Assembly (NCBI GenBank): GCA_916048095.2
Contig: OU696570.1
Coordinates: 8,374,928 to 8,438,927, forward strand
Source of the DNA: Sacculina carcini
Taxonomy: Eukaryota; Arthropoda; Thecostraca; Sacculinidae
Direction: 5' to 3'
Length of the DNA: 64,000 nucleotides
Both the position numbers and the translations under genes were made by a program. Numbering within the stretch: position 1 is the first letter of the stretch; every line of letters starts with the position of its first letter. Under the pieces are notes generated by a model. It had not been told where the DNA came from. It ran no database searches and saw only the letters and a list, made by a program, of their open reading frames with translations. Below, in pieces: positions 45,123 through 56,311 of the stretch.

Positions 45123-46190
45123 CAGTGGTTCTTAACCTGTGGGGAATTTCCCACTGACCAAGTAGGAAGCTAAATGTCGGACAGAAGGACAAATGTGTGT
45201 TTTTATCAATTCAAATTCGTATATGTTTGTTTGTAATGACCTCTTGACTTTGATGCAGGGTTTGTTTGGTTTAAACCATTTGGTTTAAACCATGGTTTAA
45301 ACTGAGTGTTTTTTTTTATAAAAAAACATTGTTTTTTAAATAATTTATTTTGTTGACAGAAATGATTTTTCTCATATAGGAATGATCAAATATTTTCAGA
45401 ATTAGTAAATGAGCTCATTAATGCAGTTTTAAATCTTCATAAATATTACTTTTTGACATGATTTTAAGGGTTTGCACGATATGGGAAACATTTTTATTTA
45501 CATTTTTGGTTTCTGCTGGAGAAACATTGTAGTTGGTATTTATGAGAAATCCTATATTTTTACGACAAAACATTTGAGTTTCTATTAAAAACACTATTTT
45601 TAGAAACCTCTGAGTTAAAAAAAAGTTTTTACTCTGAAAACAAACATGAATTAACTTCCATGGACAAAACGATTTTTAGTCACTAGGTTTTCATAGATAA
45701 GGCCACTGGGTATTTGGATTTGGACTTTGCAAACATATGTGGGTGTTTAAAATCGACTGCTTTCGCAATTGGAAGCGGTTTAAAACTTCCTTTGTCTATA
45801 GATGCTACAAGGTGAAATTCAAGATCCTGTGTGTACATTTTTATGATTTTATTTTTATCTTTTTTAAATATTTACAAAACTCTTGGTAAGTGGTACTGAA
45901 ATATATTTAACTATATACTAAATAGCATGGTACAATCCTTTTTTTGATTTGTGTGTGCAAAGTGTAAAAAAATCAAGTAAACAAAAAAAAACAATGTTTT
46001 TTTGTTTTCTCTAAATAAACCATGGTTTTTGTTTTTTTTTAAAAATCCTTTTTTTTAATAAAAAAACCCGGTTTTTTTCAAACCCTGCTTTGATATAACT
46101 GAATTTATTAGATTTATCAGCGATGTTGTGGAAAATGAAAAGATGACTCATTAAGAAGTGGGAATCTGGTAAAAAGGTTAAGAACCACTG
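45123..46190. mobile_element. outer hAT MITE with nested MITE
   Basis: Classic hAT termini CAGTGGTTCTTAACCTG and AGGTTAAGAACCACTG, flanked by CTGTAGTG (45115-45122) and CTCTAGTG (46191-46198), 7 of 8 bases alike. No transposase. Its inside is almost entirely occupied by the second MITE at 45256-46087. Confidence 0.88.
45256..46087. mobile_element. inner hAT-type MITE
   Basis: Termini CAGGGTTTG and CAAACCCTG, flanked by CTTTGATG (45248-45255) and CTTTGATA (46088-46095). Subterminal GGTTTAAACCATGGTTTAAA-like palindromes and long T/A runs. Inserted in the outer MITE. A degenerate relative is at 19980-20995. Confidence 0.88.
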
Positions 46191-46198
46191 CTCTAGTG

Positions 46199-46730
46199 GA
46201 TTGGAAGAGAGTTGTATCTCCTCCCTTGCACATACAACTTGGATTGATGAAACAGATCGTCAGAGCTCTTAATCAAAATGGAGAATGTTTTAGATATATT
46301 TGTTAAGCTTTTCTTGATCTTAGTGAAGAGAAGAAAAAGGCTGGATTATTTTATAAACTTCAAATAACAACTTATGAGGGATCAGAACTTTACTAAATCG
46401 ATGAATGAGACAGAAGAGCTTAAAATGTATATTGCAATGTGGTACATAATTTCATAGGGAATAAGAAAGCAGACAACTACGAAAATAATGGAAGAGCTAT
46501 TAATGAGCCTGCGAGATTTCGGGCATAAAATGAGTATCAAGATTCACTATCTACACAGCTATTTGAGCAATTTTGCGTAGATCCTCCAGGTTGCGAGCGA
46601 GGAAAAAGGAGAACGGCTCCATCAGTAAAAATATGACAGAGTATTGCTGGAGCTTGATGAGAGACAACCCAGAAGCTGTACATCAGCCAATCAGTCAAGA
46701 AAATAACATTCAAATAACTGTAATTTGCCG
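46199..46730 (+). pseudogene. remnant of an invertebrate repeat-borne protein of unknown function
   Basis: Pieces in order: a WKRVVSPPLHIQLGLMKQIV segment, LNQNGECFRYI, LLMSLRDFGHKMSIKIHYLH, then SEEKGERLHQ. I recognise the order (PPLHIxLGLMK, then SIKIHYLHSHL, then GERFHQD) from a protein found in many arthropod and cnidarian repeats, with no function known to me. Stops and frameshifts throughout. Confidence 0.6.
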
Positions 46731-47094
46731 TTGATATTGTGCATTATATACATATATTGGTATGAATTTTTATATTTTACATCCGAATTTTGTCACTGTA
46801 TATTAATTGTACATGAATATTGTAGCATTTGTTATTCCTTCACCATGGATACGCAAAATAAAATACCAAAAGCATAGATTTTGATCATGACACCTTTTAT
46901 ATATACAGGCTGATGAGCAATTCCCATAAAAATAGATACTGATATAGCTCAAAATCCTGACGTGATCAAACACACCTGAGTTCATTTTCGTTATCAGCAA
47001 CCCACATTTGGTAAGAATTTGTATGAAGCCCTTTTGCCAAAAAAAATGTAGTGTTGACCAGTGAAATAAATGAAGGCAAAAACTGTTTCGGAGA

Positions 47095-47430
47095 ACAAAC
47101 AAGCAATGATTGAAAAGACCAGAAAACTAGCGTATCTGACTTACCCTGTGATCAGGAAGAGCTGATAAAAAATATTGATAGGTAACACTTTTTGGAAATA
47201 AATCACACTTCCGGCAATACATCATGGAATCAACGTGGTGGATATGAAGAGACAAGAGATTGAGAAACTATAGGAAATTGAAAACAGAGCATAGAGGATC
47301 ATTCTAGGAGAACCGAGTTACACACATGTTAGCACATTGAGAGGTGAAATTGGAGTATCGTCGATGAAGGCCAGAACACTGGAAGGAAAATGGACATTTT
47401 TGACGTACCGCAATAAAGGAAACAACGAAC
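47095..47430 (+). pseudogene. RTE/CR1-like LINE remnant, part 2
   Basis: Frame pieces read AMIEKTRKLAYLTYPVI and TLRGEIGVSSMKARTLEGKW, then GNNELL, the C-terminal part of the LINE begun at 43780. The AC-rich LINE starts shortly after it. Confidence 0.65.
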
Positions 47431-47434
47431 TCCT

Positions 47435-50432
47435 CAGGTCCTGGAGCTGCGACGTCTACGTCGTGGGACCACCCTCCAATCTGGAGGCCAAACCGCAGCA
47501 ACAACTCTTCCAGCCTCGTCAGAACGACGGGGCTGTCGAGCTCCTGGGATCGGCCTCGGTCACTCGGGTTCCACAGGTTTATGTTTCAGCTCAGTGCAAC
47601 TGGCACAAATCGTGACGCCACGCTACACATAAACAAACAACAGACACTGTACCAACACCGCTCGTCTCACACTTTCATTTCAACGCATGTCACTGTCTCC
47701 TGCGGGGGCGCCGAGATATGACCCGCTCGCGATCATTTCTCGGGTGCTCATACTCGCAGGAGACGTAGAACCAAATCCAGGCCCGAGACACACATACATC
47801 TGCCACATATGTACACAGCCACTCACAGCACGTCGACACACGAAAGGCGCAGTTCAGTGTAACTCCTGCATGAACTAGCGCCACACCACATACACATCAC
47901 TTCATAACATCACACAATACACGAGCTCATTCATCTGCTCATTATGCGCACCAAACTCATCAACACCTGCACGTACACCGACACTGGCACATTCACCAAC
48001 AACATCAGTCACCTCTGTTTCATAACCATCAACATCACCATCGCGGTCATCAGCACCACCGTGATCGCCATCATTCCCATCTTCACATAAAACTCGTTCA
48101 TCCTTATAATCAACAACAATTTCGTCCTCCTCACAAGCATCACTATCACCATCAGCACAATCCTCACTATCATCACCATCAGTTATCCCATCATCACCAC
48201 ACTCATCAACACATTCACCACCACCACCACCTCCATCAACAACTCAACACCTCAACAACACTCTCACTCGCACAAACACCAAAATACACCGCACACACAA
48301 CATCAACATTCTCCAGCTCAACTTCGACGGCATCAACAAAAAAAACATGAGCTAACACACTTCCTCACACGACACTCCATTCACATAGCACTCATACAGG
48401 AAACAAAGTTACAACAGCACCACAGAACACCCACCTTTCACAATTACACCACCATTCGCCAAGACCGCACTAGCGGCCGAGGCGGTGGCCTCATCACACT
48501 TATACACAGAACAATCAACTACACAAACATCAGCACACGGACACAAGCACTACTACCACCAAACGACACCACAACAGAAAAACAATCGATACAAATACGC
48601 ACTGACACACATTCACACATTTCAATCATCAACGTTTACATTCCACCACAAACTTCACCAACAGTACCTCGCACCTACACACCAGATATACGCAACCTCA
48701 CAAACACACCTAAAATAATACTGGGTGGCGACTTCAACGCCAAAGATCCTGCCTGGTACAGACACAATCCACTCACCAACAGAAGCACAGACATACTTCA
48801 ACAAACAGAACACCTCTACATACTCAACAACACTCACCAACACACTCACACCGCGCATCAGGCACACTATCATTCGACATCACCTGACATCACATTTTGC
48901 ACACCGAATCTCATCCACACAACCACCTGGAAGGTGGTCAAAGAGCTTGGCTCAGACCACTTTCCAATCGTCATCACCACCAAAATCAGAACAGCACCAA
49001 ACATACCCAGACGCACTTATACAAATTACACAGAAGCCAATTGGTCACTATTCACACACGACACGGAACTAGCATTTACATAACTCAACACAACAGACAT
49101 CACAGACATAAACAAATCAGTCCAAACATTCAACGACATCATACACAAGGCAGACAAACAACACATCCCAAAAGGTCACAGAAAACACCACAACCCAAAC
49201 TTCACACAAGAAATACACTCACTCATCAAACAACGCGACACACTGAAACACTCTCTAACACCACACTCACACAATACATCAGAGCAAATACACACACTCA
49301 ACACAACAATCTTCAGCAAAATACACGAACAAAAACCTCTGAAGTGGCACAACTACATAAAAACACTAGATCACAGATCAAACACCTCAAAATTATACAA
49401 CACACTCAAAAGCATCACACTCTCAAACAGCAATATAACACGCACACACGCAGCCATCACGACCGACACAACATCTGTACCATCAAATAAACAACAGGCA
49501 AACACACTCATTAATAATTACTCACACATCAGCCACATCACTCCTTCACAAGAAGACAGAAAAATCATCAGACGTAAACACACAGTCAACACAGATCCAC
49601 TATACACACCATTCACACATGCGCAGACACGACACATCATACACAACATCAAACAATCATCAGCCTGTGGTCCAGATGAAATAAGTAACATCCATCTGAA
49701 ACATCTTGGACCACAAGCCATACAGACACTCACCAACATATCTAACTACAGCTACTCACACAACACAATACCTCACATCTGGAAAACGGGCATCATCATC
49801 ACACTACACAAACAAGGCACAGACCCCACGATACCATCTTCACATCGTCCAATCACACTGCTCTGCACACCATCAAATATCACAAAACACCTCATACTCA
49901 GACTGATCACAGCACGAATCCCACTCTCACGATCACAACACGGCTGCATATTACTGCACTCTACAACCACACTGCTCACAAAACTCACACAGACCATGAT
50001 GGGTGACATAAACACGACAAAACCACCACACCGAACACTACTCATAACACTAGACATCAGCAAAGCCTTCGACAGAGTTCCACGACACAGTCTGACAAAC
50101 AAAATACTAGACACCACACTTCACAATAACACAAAGAGATGGTTGGCCAACTACCTCGGTGGCAGATGCGCCCATGTGAGGTACAACGGATAATCATCTC
50201 TCACACGCAACATAACAAACGGAGTCCCTCAGGGCTCCGTTTTAGCACCAACACTATTCAACCTATACCTACACGACATGCCAGCACCCAACACTCCATC
50301 CATACAGATATCATCATATGCAGACGACATCACAATCACAAGCACACACAGACACGCCGACACAGCAGTGTACACACTACAACCTTACATCAACACGCTA
50401 CAACAATGGTTCACCACAAACCAACTAAACAT
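47435..50432 (+). mobile_element. LINE 2 (AC-rich, 2A-like motif), 5' portion
   Basis: From 47687 an ATG frame reads to a 2A-like GDVEPNPGP (47759-47785), then a Cys-rich finger (YICHICTQPLTARRH, CNSC, FICSLC). An endonuclease follows (GGDFNAKDPAW, SDHFPIV) and RT blocks HRPITLL, LDISKAFDRVPRH, NGVPQGSVLAPTLFNLY and YADDITI. Several stops (for example TAG 47876, TAA near 50190) kill this copy. The coding strand is extremely rich in A and C. At 50432 it is cut by LINE 1 and continues at 54385. Confidence 0.88.
47687..50432 (+). pseudogene. LINE 2 ORF: 2A-like leader, zinc finger, endonuclease, RT (part)
   Basis: Order by approximate position: leader with 2A-like motif (47687-47785), zinc finger (47790-47960), low-complexity linker, APE-type endonuclease (about 48310-49010), linker, RT (about 49560-50432). 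The RT stops after LQQWFTTNQLN; the thumb and C-terminal zinc finger are beyond the inserted LINE 1. The leader upstream of the 2A motif is short and moderately hydrophobic. Confidence 0.8.
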
Positions 50433-50503
50433 GCACAATTCCCATTGGACATTTTGCCTTGCGATATGTGTTCAACAATGAGCTCTCAATAAATTGTTCT
50501 CAC

Positions 50504-53500
50504 ATGTGTTTTCTAGTGTTTTTCTTGTGTGTGTATTTGTGTGTATGTTTGCTTTGTATTGTGTGTGTTGTATGCTTGTTTTTTGTTGTGAAATTTCGTA
50601 TGCATGTGTTATGTGTTGTGTTTTTGTGTTCGCATGCGTCGTGCATTATGTGTTTATTTGTATGTCTGCTTTGCGTTGTGTGTGTGCCTTCTCACACCGT
50701 GGATTTGTCGTTTCTACTGATGATGTGTGGCGATGTTGAAATGAATCCCGGTCCTGCTCGACCACAAAAACGATTTTCAAATATACTTTTCGCCAACATC
50801 AGGGGCTTGTATAAAAACATCAGAGATTTGACAGCAGCCAGTCGCTCCAAGGACATCGTTATCTGTGCCGAAACGCTTGTGTCCGATTATCGGGACCAAT
50901 CTGAGCTCTTGATGCCAGGTTTCAGTAAGCCATTGCTAATCAAACGTGACTCAAAAAACAGGCGGCGTGGCATGGCAGTGTACGTACGCAAAGGCTTTTC
51001 AGCAACGAGAATTACAGCTCACGACTGCACTTGTCATGAAGTTATGCTGCTGCGTGTCAACACCGCCTTGATGAATTTTTACATCTTTGGAGCCTACCGA
51101 AATCCAGACAGTAACGACTCTATCTACGAATGTCTCTTGTCAGCCATGTCAACAATTCAGGAGAAGGACACCAAGTCAGCATTTGTATTTGTGGGAGACA
51201 TGAACGCCCATCACCGTGAGTGGCTCTTGTCGACATCTCCTACAGATGCTCATGGTAGAGCAGCATATGATTTCTGCAACATTTCTGGCTGCTCCCAAAT
51301 GGTGTCCGGTCCCACACATCAAGCGGGAAACTGTTTGGACTTGGTTATGACAGACGTCTCAGATATCGTGAGTGTAAACGTGGAAGCTCCAATAGGAAGT
51401 TCAGATCACTCGTCGCTGTCCGTGAAGTTGACATTGAGACAGAAGGTTTCTCCTTACACGATTTCAAGGCTCGTGCACATGAAGAACAATGTTGACTGGG
51501 TGAAGGTGAATGATGAATTGAAAGCAATTAAAGTTTCAAATCTGCAGCAGAAGGAATGCCCCATCGATGCATTGAACAAATACATTACCGATGTCATCTC
51601 AAGGAGAGTGCCTACTAAAAAACTACGTTTTCGCTCTGATGACAAAGCCTGGTTCACCAACGAATGTCGCAGCGCACGTGAATCCAAGCAGGAGGCTTAC
51701 CACAAGTGGCTCCAATCACGCTCAGCCGATTCATGGAATGTCTACACTGAGGCCAGACGGCATGCTGAGCATGTGTATTCAGAAGCGGAAACACGTCACT
51801 CAAAGAAACTTGCTGAAAAGCTAACATCTGCCAATGACGCCCACAAATGGTGGTCAACGTTGAAATTGTCAGTGTTTGGACATGACCTGTCTGTCCCTCC
51901 TTTATTTTCAGCGAACGGTGAGCTCAAAAGCAACCCAACAGAGAAGGCAGAGTTGCTTATGGATTACTTCAATACCAAGCAATGTCAAGGGTCCATTCCG
52001 TCTGACGATTCATCTGTCCTCGCCCCGAAAATCAAAGGCATTGCCTTCCGATCAAAAGAAGTGGCGAATCTCATGAAAGACCTTGATGCCCACGGAGGAA
52101 CAGACCCTCTGAATATGTTTCCGCTATTTTTCAAGAACACGGCAGATACTCTAGCTCCGAAGCTCAGTGCTCTTTTCAGGCGCTTGATGAAGACTGGTTC
52201 GTTTCCATCATGTTGGCGGGTTGCGAATATCACGCCCATACCAAAAGGAACCAATTCAGCTGATGTTGCAAACTACCGGCCAATATCAATTACGCCGATT
52301 CTGTCCAAAATATTCGAGCACTTGATATCTTCCAGACTGTCCAAGTACCTGGAGAGCAACAATCTGCTGTCGGAAAACCAATTTGCATACCGCAAAAAAC
52401 TCAGCACGACTGACGCTCTGCTTACTATCACGCATGAGCTCCAGCAAGTGCTAGACAAAGGCAGTGAAGCCTGGATTGTGCAGTTGGATTTCTCGGCAGC
52501 ATTTGACCGTGTGAGCCACCAGGGCTTGTTGCAAAAACTGAGAAAGATTGGAGTCGGCGGCCGTTTGCTAAGTGTTTTGCATCAATTTCTATCCAATCGC
52601 GTACAACGTGTTGCCATCGATGGAGCATACAGTGGCTGACAGAGCATTGCGTCCGGTGTCCCGCAGGGAAGTGTGTTGGGTCCTATTTTGTTCAACATTT
52701 ACACCGCTGACCTGTACACAACCACACGCAACCCTGTATATGGATATGCTGATGATATCACCTTGATGGCTGTAATTTCATCTCCTTCGGACAGACCACA
52801 GGTGCGTCAAACGGTCAACGACGATCTCAGCAGCGTCCTGAAGTGGTGTGAGAGGTGGAATATGATGCTGAACACTTCGAAATCTAAATGCTTGTTGGTT
52901 TCTAGGTCACGTACCGTTCAACCTTCACATGGAGCTATCCTCATAAATGACGCCCAACTCAACGTGTGTGATGAGCTCAAAATATTGGGAGTTCATGTAG
53001 ACTCAAAGCTCACGTTTGAGAGTCACATTCGGAAGCTAGTTTGTTCGGCATCGCGGAAACTGGGAATTATAAGAAAGGCATATCGGATGTTCGGTAGCAG
53101 CACAATCTCAAAAAGTTGTTTTCGCTGTTTCATTTTGCCAATTCTGGAGTACTGCGCCCCCGTGTGGTCTTCTGCTGCGGATTGTCACCTCAATCTCATC
53201 AACAGAGTTGTTAGAACTTGCAAGTTCCTCTGTGGTGACTTGGTTCTTGGTGATCTTTGCCATCCTCGAAAGGTCAGCAGCGTGTGCATGCTGTACAAGA
53301 TCAAGCACAACGACCATCATCCGATGAGCAAGTCAATTCCTGATGATTTCGTGGCAGCAAGAAGCACACGGTTTACATCCAAACAGCATTCCCAGTGCAT
53401 GGCTCCAATTCGTTGTCGTACAAAACAATTCCAACGTTGCTTTCTTCCGGCCACTGTGTCTACTTGGAACACGCTGAAGGAGGAGGCTTTCTCGCAGAAC

Positions 53501-53557
53501 AATTTGAACAAATTCAAGGCCAAAGTAAATGAAATGCTACTGAAAGAGCGGAATTGA
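50504..53557 (+). pseudogene. LINE 1 endonuclease-reverse transcriptase with 2A-like leader
   Basis: From ATG 50504 a very hydrophobic Cys/Val/Leu-rich leader (about 75 residues) ends in a 2A-like GDVEMNPGP (50729-50755). Next come an APE-type endonuclease (ILFANIRGLYKN, VFVGDMNAHHREW, SSDHSSLSVKL) and RT (YRPISITPILSKIFE, LDFSAAFDRVSHQ, SGVPQGSVLGPILFNIY, YADDITLMA), ending in a C-terminal region with LEYCAPVWSSAAD. One in-frame TGA (52637-52639) between AYSG and QSIASG is the only break; a Trp codon is usual near there, so TGG to TGA is likely. RT copies element RNA at nicked target DNA. Confidence 0.88.
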
Positions 53558-53727
53558 CTGTTGAGTCTTATTAATTGTATATTTATTCATATTTATTGTT
53601 ATTTATTCATGCTTATTGTTATTTATTTTCTATTTATTTATATTTATTCCTATTTTACTCACTATTTATTACTATTTATTATTGGTTGTTGTTATTTATT
53701 AAATTATACTTTTACTCAGTGTTGGCT

Positions 53728-54000
53728 GTTGTTGTTTATTGAATCATATTTATTGTTGTTGCTGTTTATTGAGTCATATTTATTGTTGTTGTTGTTTATT
53801 GAATCATATTTATTGTTGTTGCTGTTTATTGAATCATATTTATTGTTGTTGTTGTTTATTGAATCATATTTATTGTTGTTGCTGTTTATTGAATCATATT
53901 TATTGTTGTTGTTGTTTATTGAATCATATTTATTGGTGTTATTGTTTATTGAATCATATCTATTTGTGTTGTTGTTACTTATTGAATCATATTTATATTT
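53728..54000. repeat. 30-bp minisatellite in the LINE 1 3' UTR
   Basis: About nine units of GTTTATTGAATCATATTTAT plus TGTTGTTGCT. Also present, reversed, in the truncated copy at 33330-33935, so the array belongs to the LINE. The ORF across it is an artefact. Confidence 0.92.
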
Positions 54001-54384
54001 ATTGTTGGATGTTTCTTTTTTGAATCATATGTATTGTTCTTGATTGTTATTTATTACTTATTTATTAATATTTATTCTTATTTATTGATGGCTGTTTTTT
54101 AATGAATCACATATTTATTGTTATTATTATATTATTTATTGAGGAACGTGGGCGGAGTGACATTATGGATTGTTATCGGATGATGGCTCATTATTTATTG
54201 TTATTTATATATTATTTTCTTTCCAACTCTCTTTCTAGACTTTTTTCTCTTCGAACTCTCTTTCTCTCTGAATCTTTTGGGCGCTTCCGGTACATGGGGC
54301 CACCTTAGGGTGGTAATAGTGCTTGCACTCTTCCCATGCTACTGGATTTGCCTGTAATTAATAATAATAATAATAATAAAACAT

Positions 54385-55406
54385 TGTACCTGCCAAATCC
54401 ACAGCCACACTCATCACCAACTGGACATCCGAACATAACTACACACCACAAATCACTATCAACAACACGATCATCCCACACACGCACACACCAAAAATAC
54501 TAGGCGTCACATACGACACACACCTCTCATTCAAACAACACATCACCAACATCAAAACCAAAGTCACCCCACGCCTCAACACACTGAAAGCACTCTCACA
54601 CACAACTTTCGGACACAACAAAGACACCACAACCACCATATAGAAACAATAAATCAGACCCGCGATAGAATATGCTAGCCCCGCATGGCCTAGAAATCTC
54701 GCAACACGCCATACCAACACACTTCAAACACTTCAAAACACCGCACTCACAACAATCACAGGATGCACAGCCACCACACCAGTAGACCACCTCCATCACG
54801 AAACTAAAATACTCAAACTGACACACCACCTAGACATGAGAGGCACACAAACACTCGCAGCAGCAGTCATCAACACAGCACATCCACTACATCACCTCAC
54901 AACGCAAACACAAACACAAACATAAAAACAACACCAAGCACACTTTACAACAGACAAATTTTCACATCACTTCCACCAGCTCCCCCACGCACATCAATCA
55001 AGAAACACATACACACAGAGATCACAAGGAAAGCCATACACTCACCACAATACAATACACTCCTACAAAGACACCCACCGGACACACACGAGTCAGAAAA
55101 CACACTCACACGCGAATAAAAGGTGCATCTGGCCAGGTTGAGATGCGGTCATCATCCTGCCCTTCTGTCATATCAGAAAAGGTTGAATGACTCAATCGAT
55201 GACACCTGTCCAGATTGCAATTCAGCACCACACACCATCACACACATCATGGAACACTGCACAGCACACACACAACTCAGACGCCCACACAAAATCAATT
55301 CCATCAGGGACCTGTGGAACAACCCGGTCGGTGCCGTGTCTTTCCTCAGGAGCTCGAGGTAGCTCGGCCAGACAACCTGAGGAAGGTCAACAACAACAAC
55401 AACAAT
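54385..55406 (+). mobile_element. LINE 2, 3' portion after the LINE 1 insertion
   Basis: Continues the RT frame: VPAKSTATLITNW, PKILGVTYDTHLSFKQHI, IEYASPAWPRNLATRHTNT, then a C-terminal zinc-finger-like CPDCNSAPHTITHIMEHC (55214-55262) and the stop. Ends in an (AAC)n tail at 55388-55405. Same strong AC bias as the 5' part, except the last 250 bp. Confidence 0.88.
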
Positions 55407-55408
55407 TT

Positions 55409-55740
55409 TGGACTCCGTGGTGCAGTTGTTAGCACACCCGCCTTACAAGCGGGAGGTCCGTGGTTCGGAACCCGGCGGAGCAGAATTTCATTGGGCGAAT
55501 TCTACAATCCCACAGCCCCTGTCCACCCAGCAGAAAATGATGGTACCAGATATCAGTCATGTGTTGTGCCATGCATTCTGGGGAGGTGGCCCTCTCTAAT
55601 ACGTCTTACGTCCTTGTGGCGCCATAGCGTGGAGAGGGTCGGTTCTGCGGTGACAGCGAGATGCACGGGGCACGCCTGTGTGTACATAAGCTTCGGCTTC
55701 TTCCCGTGTAGCAGCTGCCACTTAGGCATTTAACCTTTTT
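55409..55740 (+). repeat. SINE 1, complete copy with tRNA-Val-like head
   Basis: Head 55411-55482: A box TGGTGCAGTTG, anticodon arm CCCGC-CTTACAA-GCGGG (anticodon TAC, Val), B-box-like GGTTCGGAACCC. Body to 55735 includes GCATTCTGGGGAGGTGGCCC and CATAAGCTTCGGCTTCTTCC, ending AACCTTTTT. It begins right at the tail of LINE 2. It supplies the empty site for the hAT at 12346-15353. Confidence 0.9.
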
Positions 55741-55984
55741 AATTGTGCAGTTGAAATGGATGATTTTTCATGTGATCAACCGGTGTGCTTTCATTGTATT
55801 TGTACAGTGATATTTCCAAAGCACCAAGGTTTATATGTATTGTTTGAGATGCTGAGGTTTATGATGGCTTGAGCTTTGAGCTGCTTCGCGTTATGTATGA
55901 GTGTGTATGGGAGTTTGGTGTGAAAGGCTTGTGAATGTGAACCATGTACACCTACTGCTTCAAGTGATTGTTTTCGTATACTAA

Positions 55985-56311
55985 GCCTGGGAATACGTTG
56001 TCACAGACTGAAACTGATTCACCGGCCGTTACACTCCTAATCAACCTTTATATCTTTCTGATCTGCTTTCTCCCTCCTCTAATCACACTTCCCGTCATTC
56101 TGCTCTTCAATGCTGTCCTCGCGCCCTCAATACATCTGCCAGGTCTTCTAAATCGTTCTCGTTCTACGGTCCTCGATTATATAACTCGCTCCCTTCTCAT
56201 ATCACCTCCTCGCTCACGTATCCATATTTTACCTCTTCTCTACGTAAATATCTTTTCGAAAATTCATTTGATCCCGTGACTCATTCCTCGACACATTTTG
56301 CCTCTCTCTGA
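55985..56311 (+). pseudogene. LINE 3 family fragment (C-terminus), plus strand
   Basis: Reads YLSDLLSPSSNHTSRHSA, SKSFSFYGPRLYNSLPSHIT and SSLRKYLFENSFDPVTHS before TGA, matching the C-terminus of the minus-strand LINE 3. 5'-truncated; frame is open over about 230 bp. Confidence 0.8.

Larger units (their letters stand above)
50433..54378 (+). mobile_element. LINE 1, (TAA)-tailed, nearly full length, inserted in LINE 2
   Basis: 3.95-kb element flanked by AAACAT (50427-50432 and 54379-54384). It has one long ORF with endonuclease and RT, an 800-bp 3' UTR with a 30-bp minisatellite, and a (TAA)n end. The host reading frame resumes exactly behind it. Three truncated copies elsewhere in the window (20-415, 23100-23390, 33330-33935) share its 3' UTR. 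A separate ORF1 was not seen. Confidence 0.92.

Noticed and set aside
48485..49490. Separate genes of 77-197 codons rich in His/Thr/Gln
   Set aside because: They are frames of the AC-biased LINE 2; the true frame is the one with endonuclease and RT motifs.
53561..54043. 160-codon ORF rich in Leu/Tyr after LINE 1
   Set aside because: It is the 30-bp minisatellite of the LINE 3' UTR, also found without coding context at 33330-33935.
55411..55482. Functional tRNA-Val gene
   Set aside because: The head has an extra base in the B-box region, poor acceptor pairing and continues into a repeated SINE body, so it is a SINE head.
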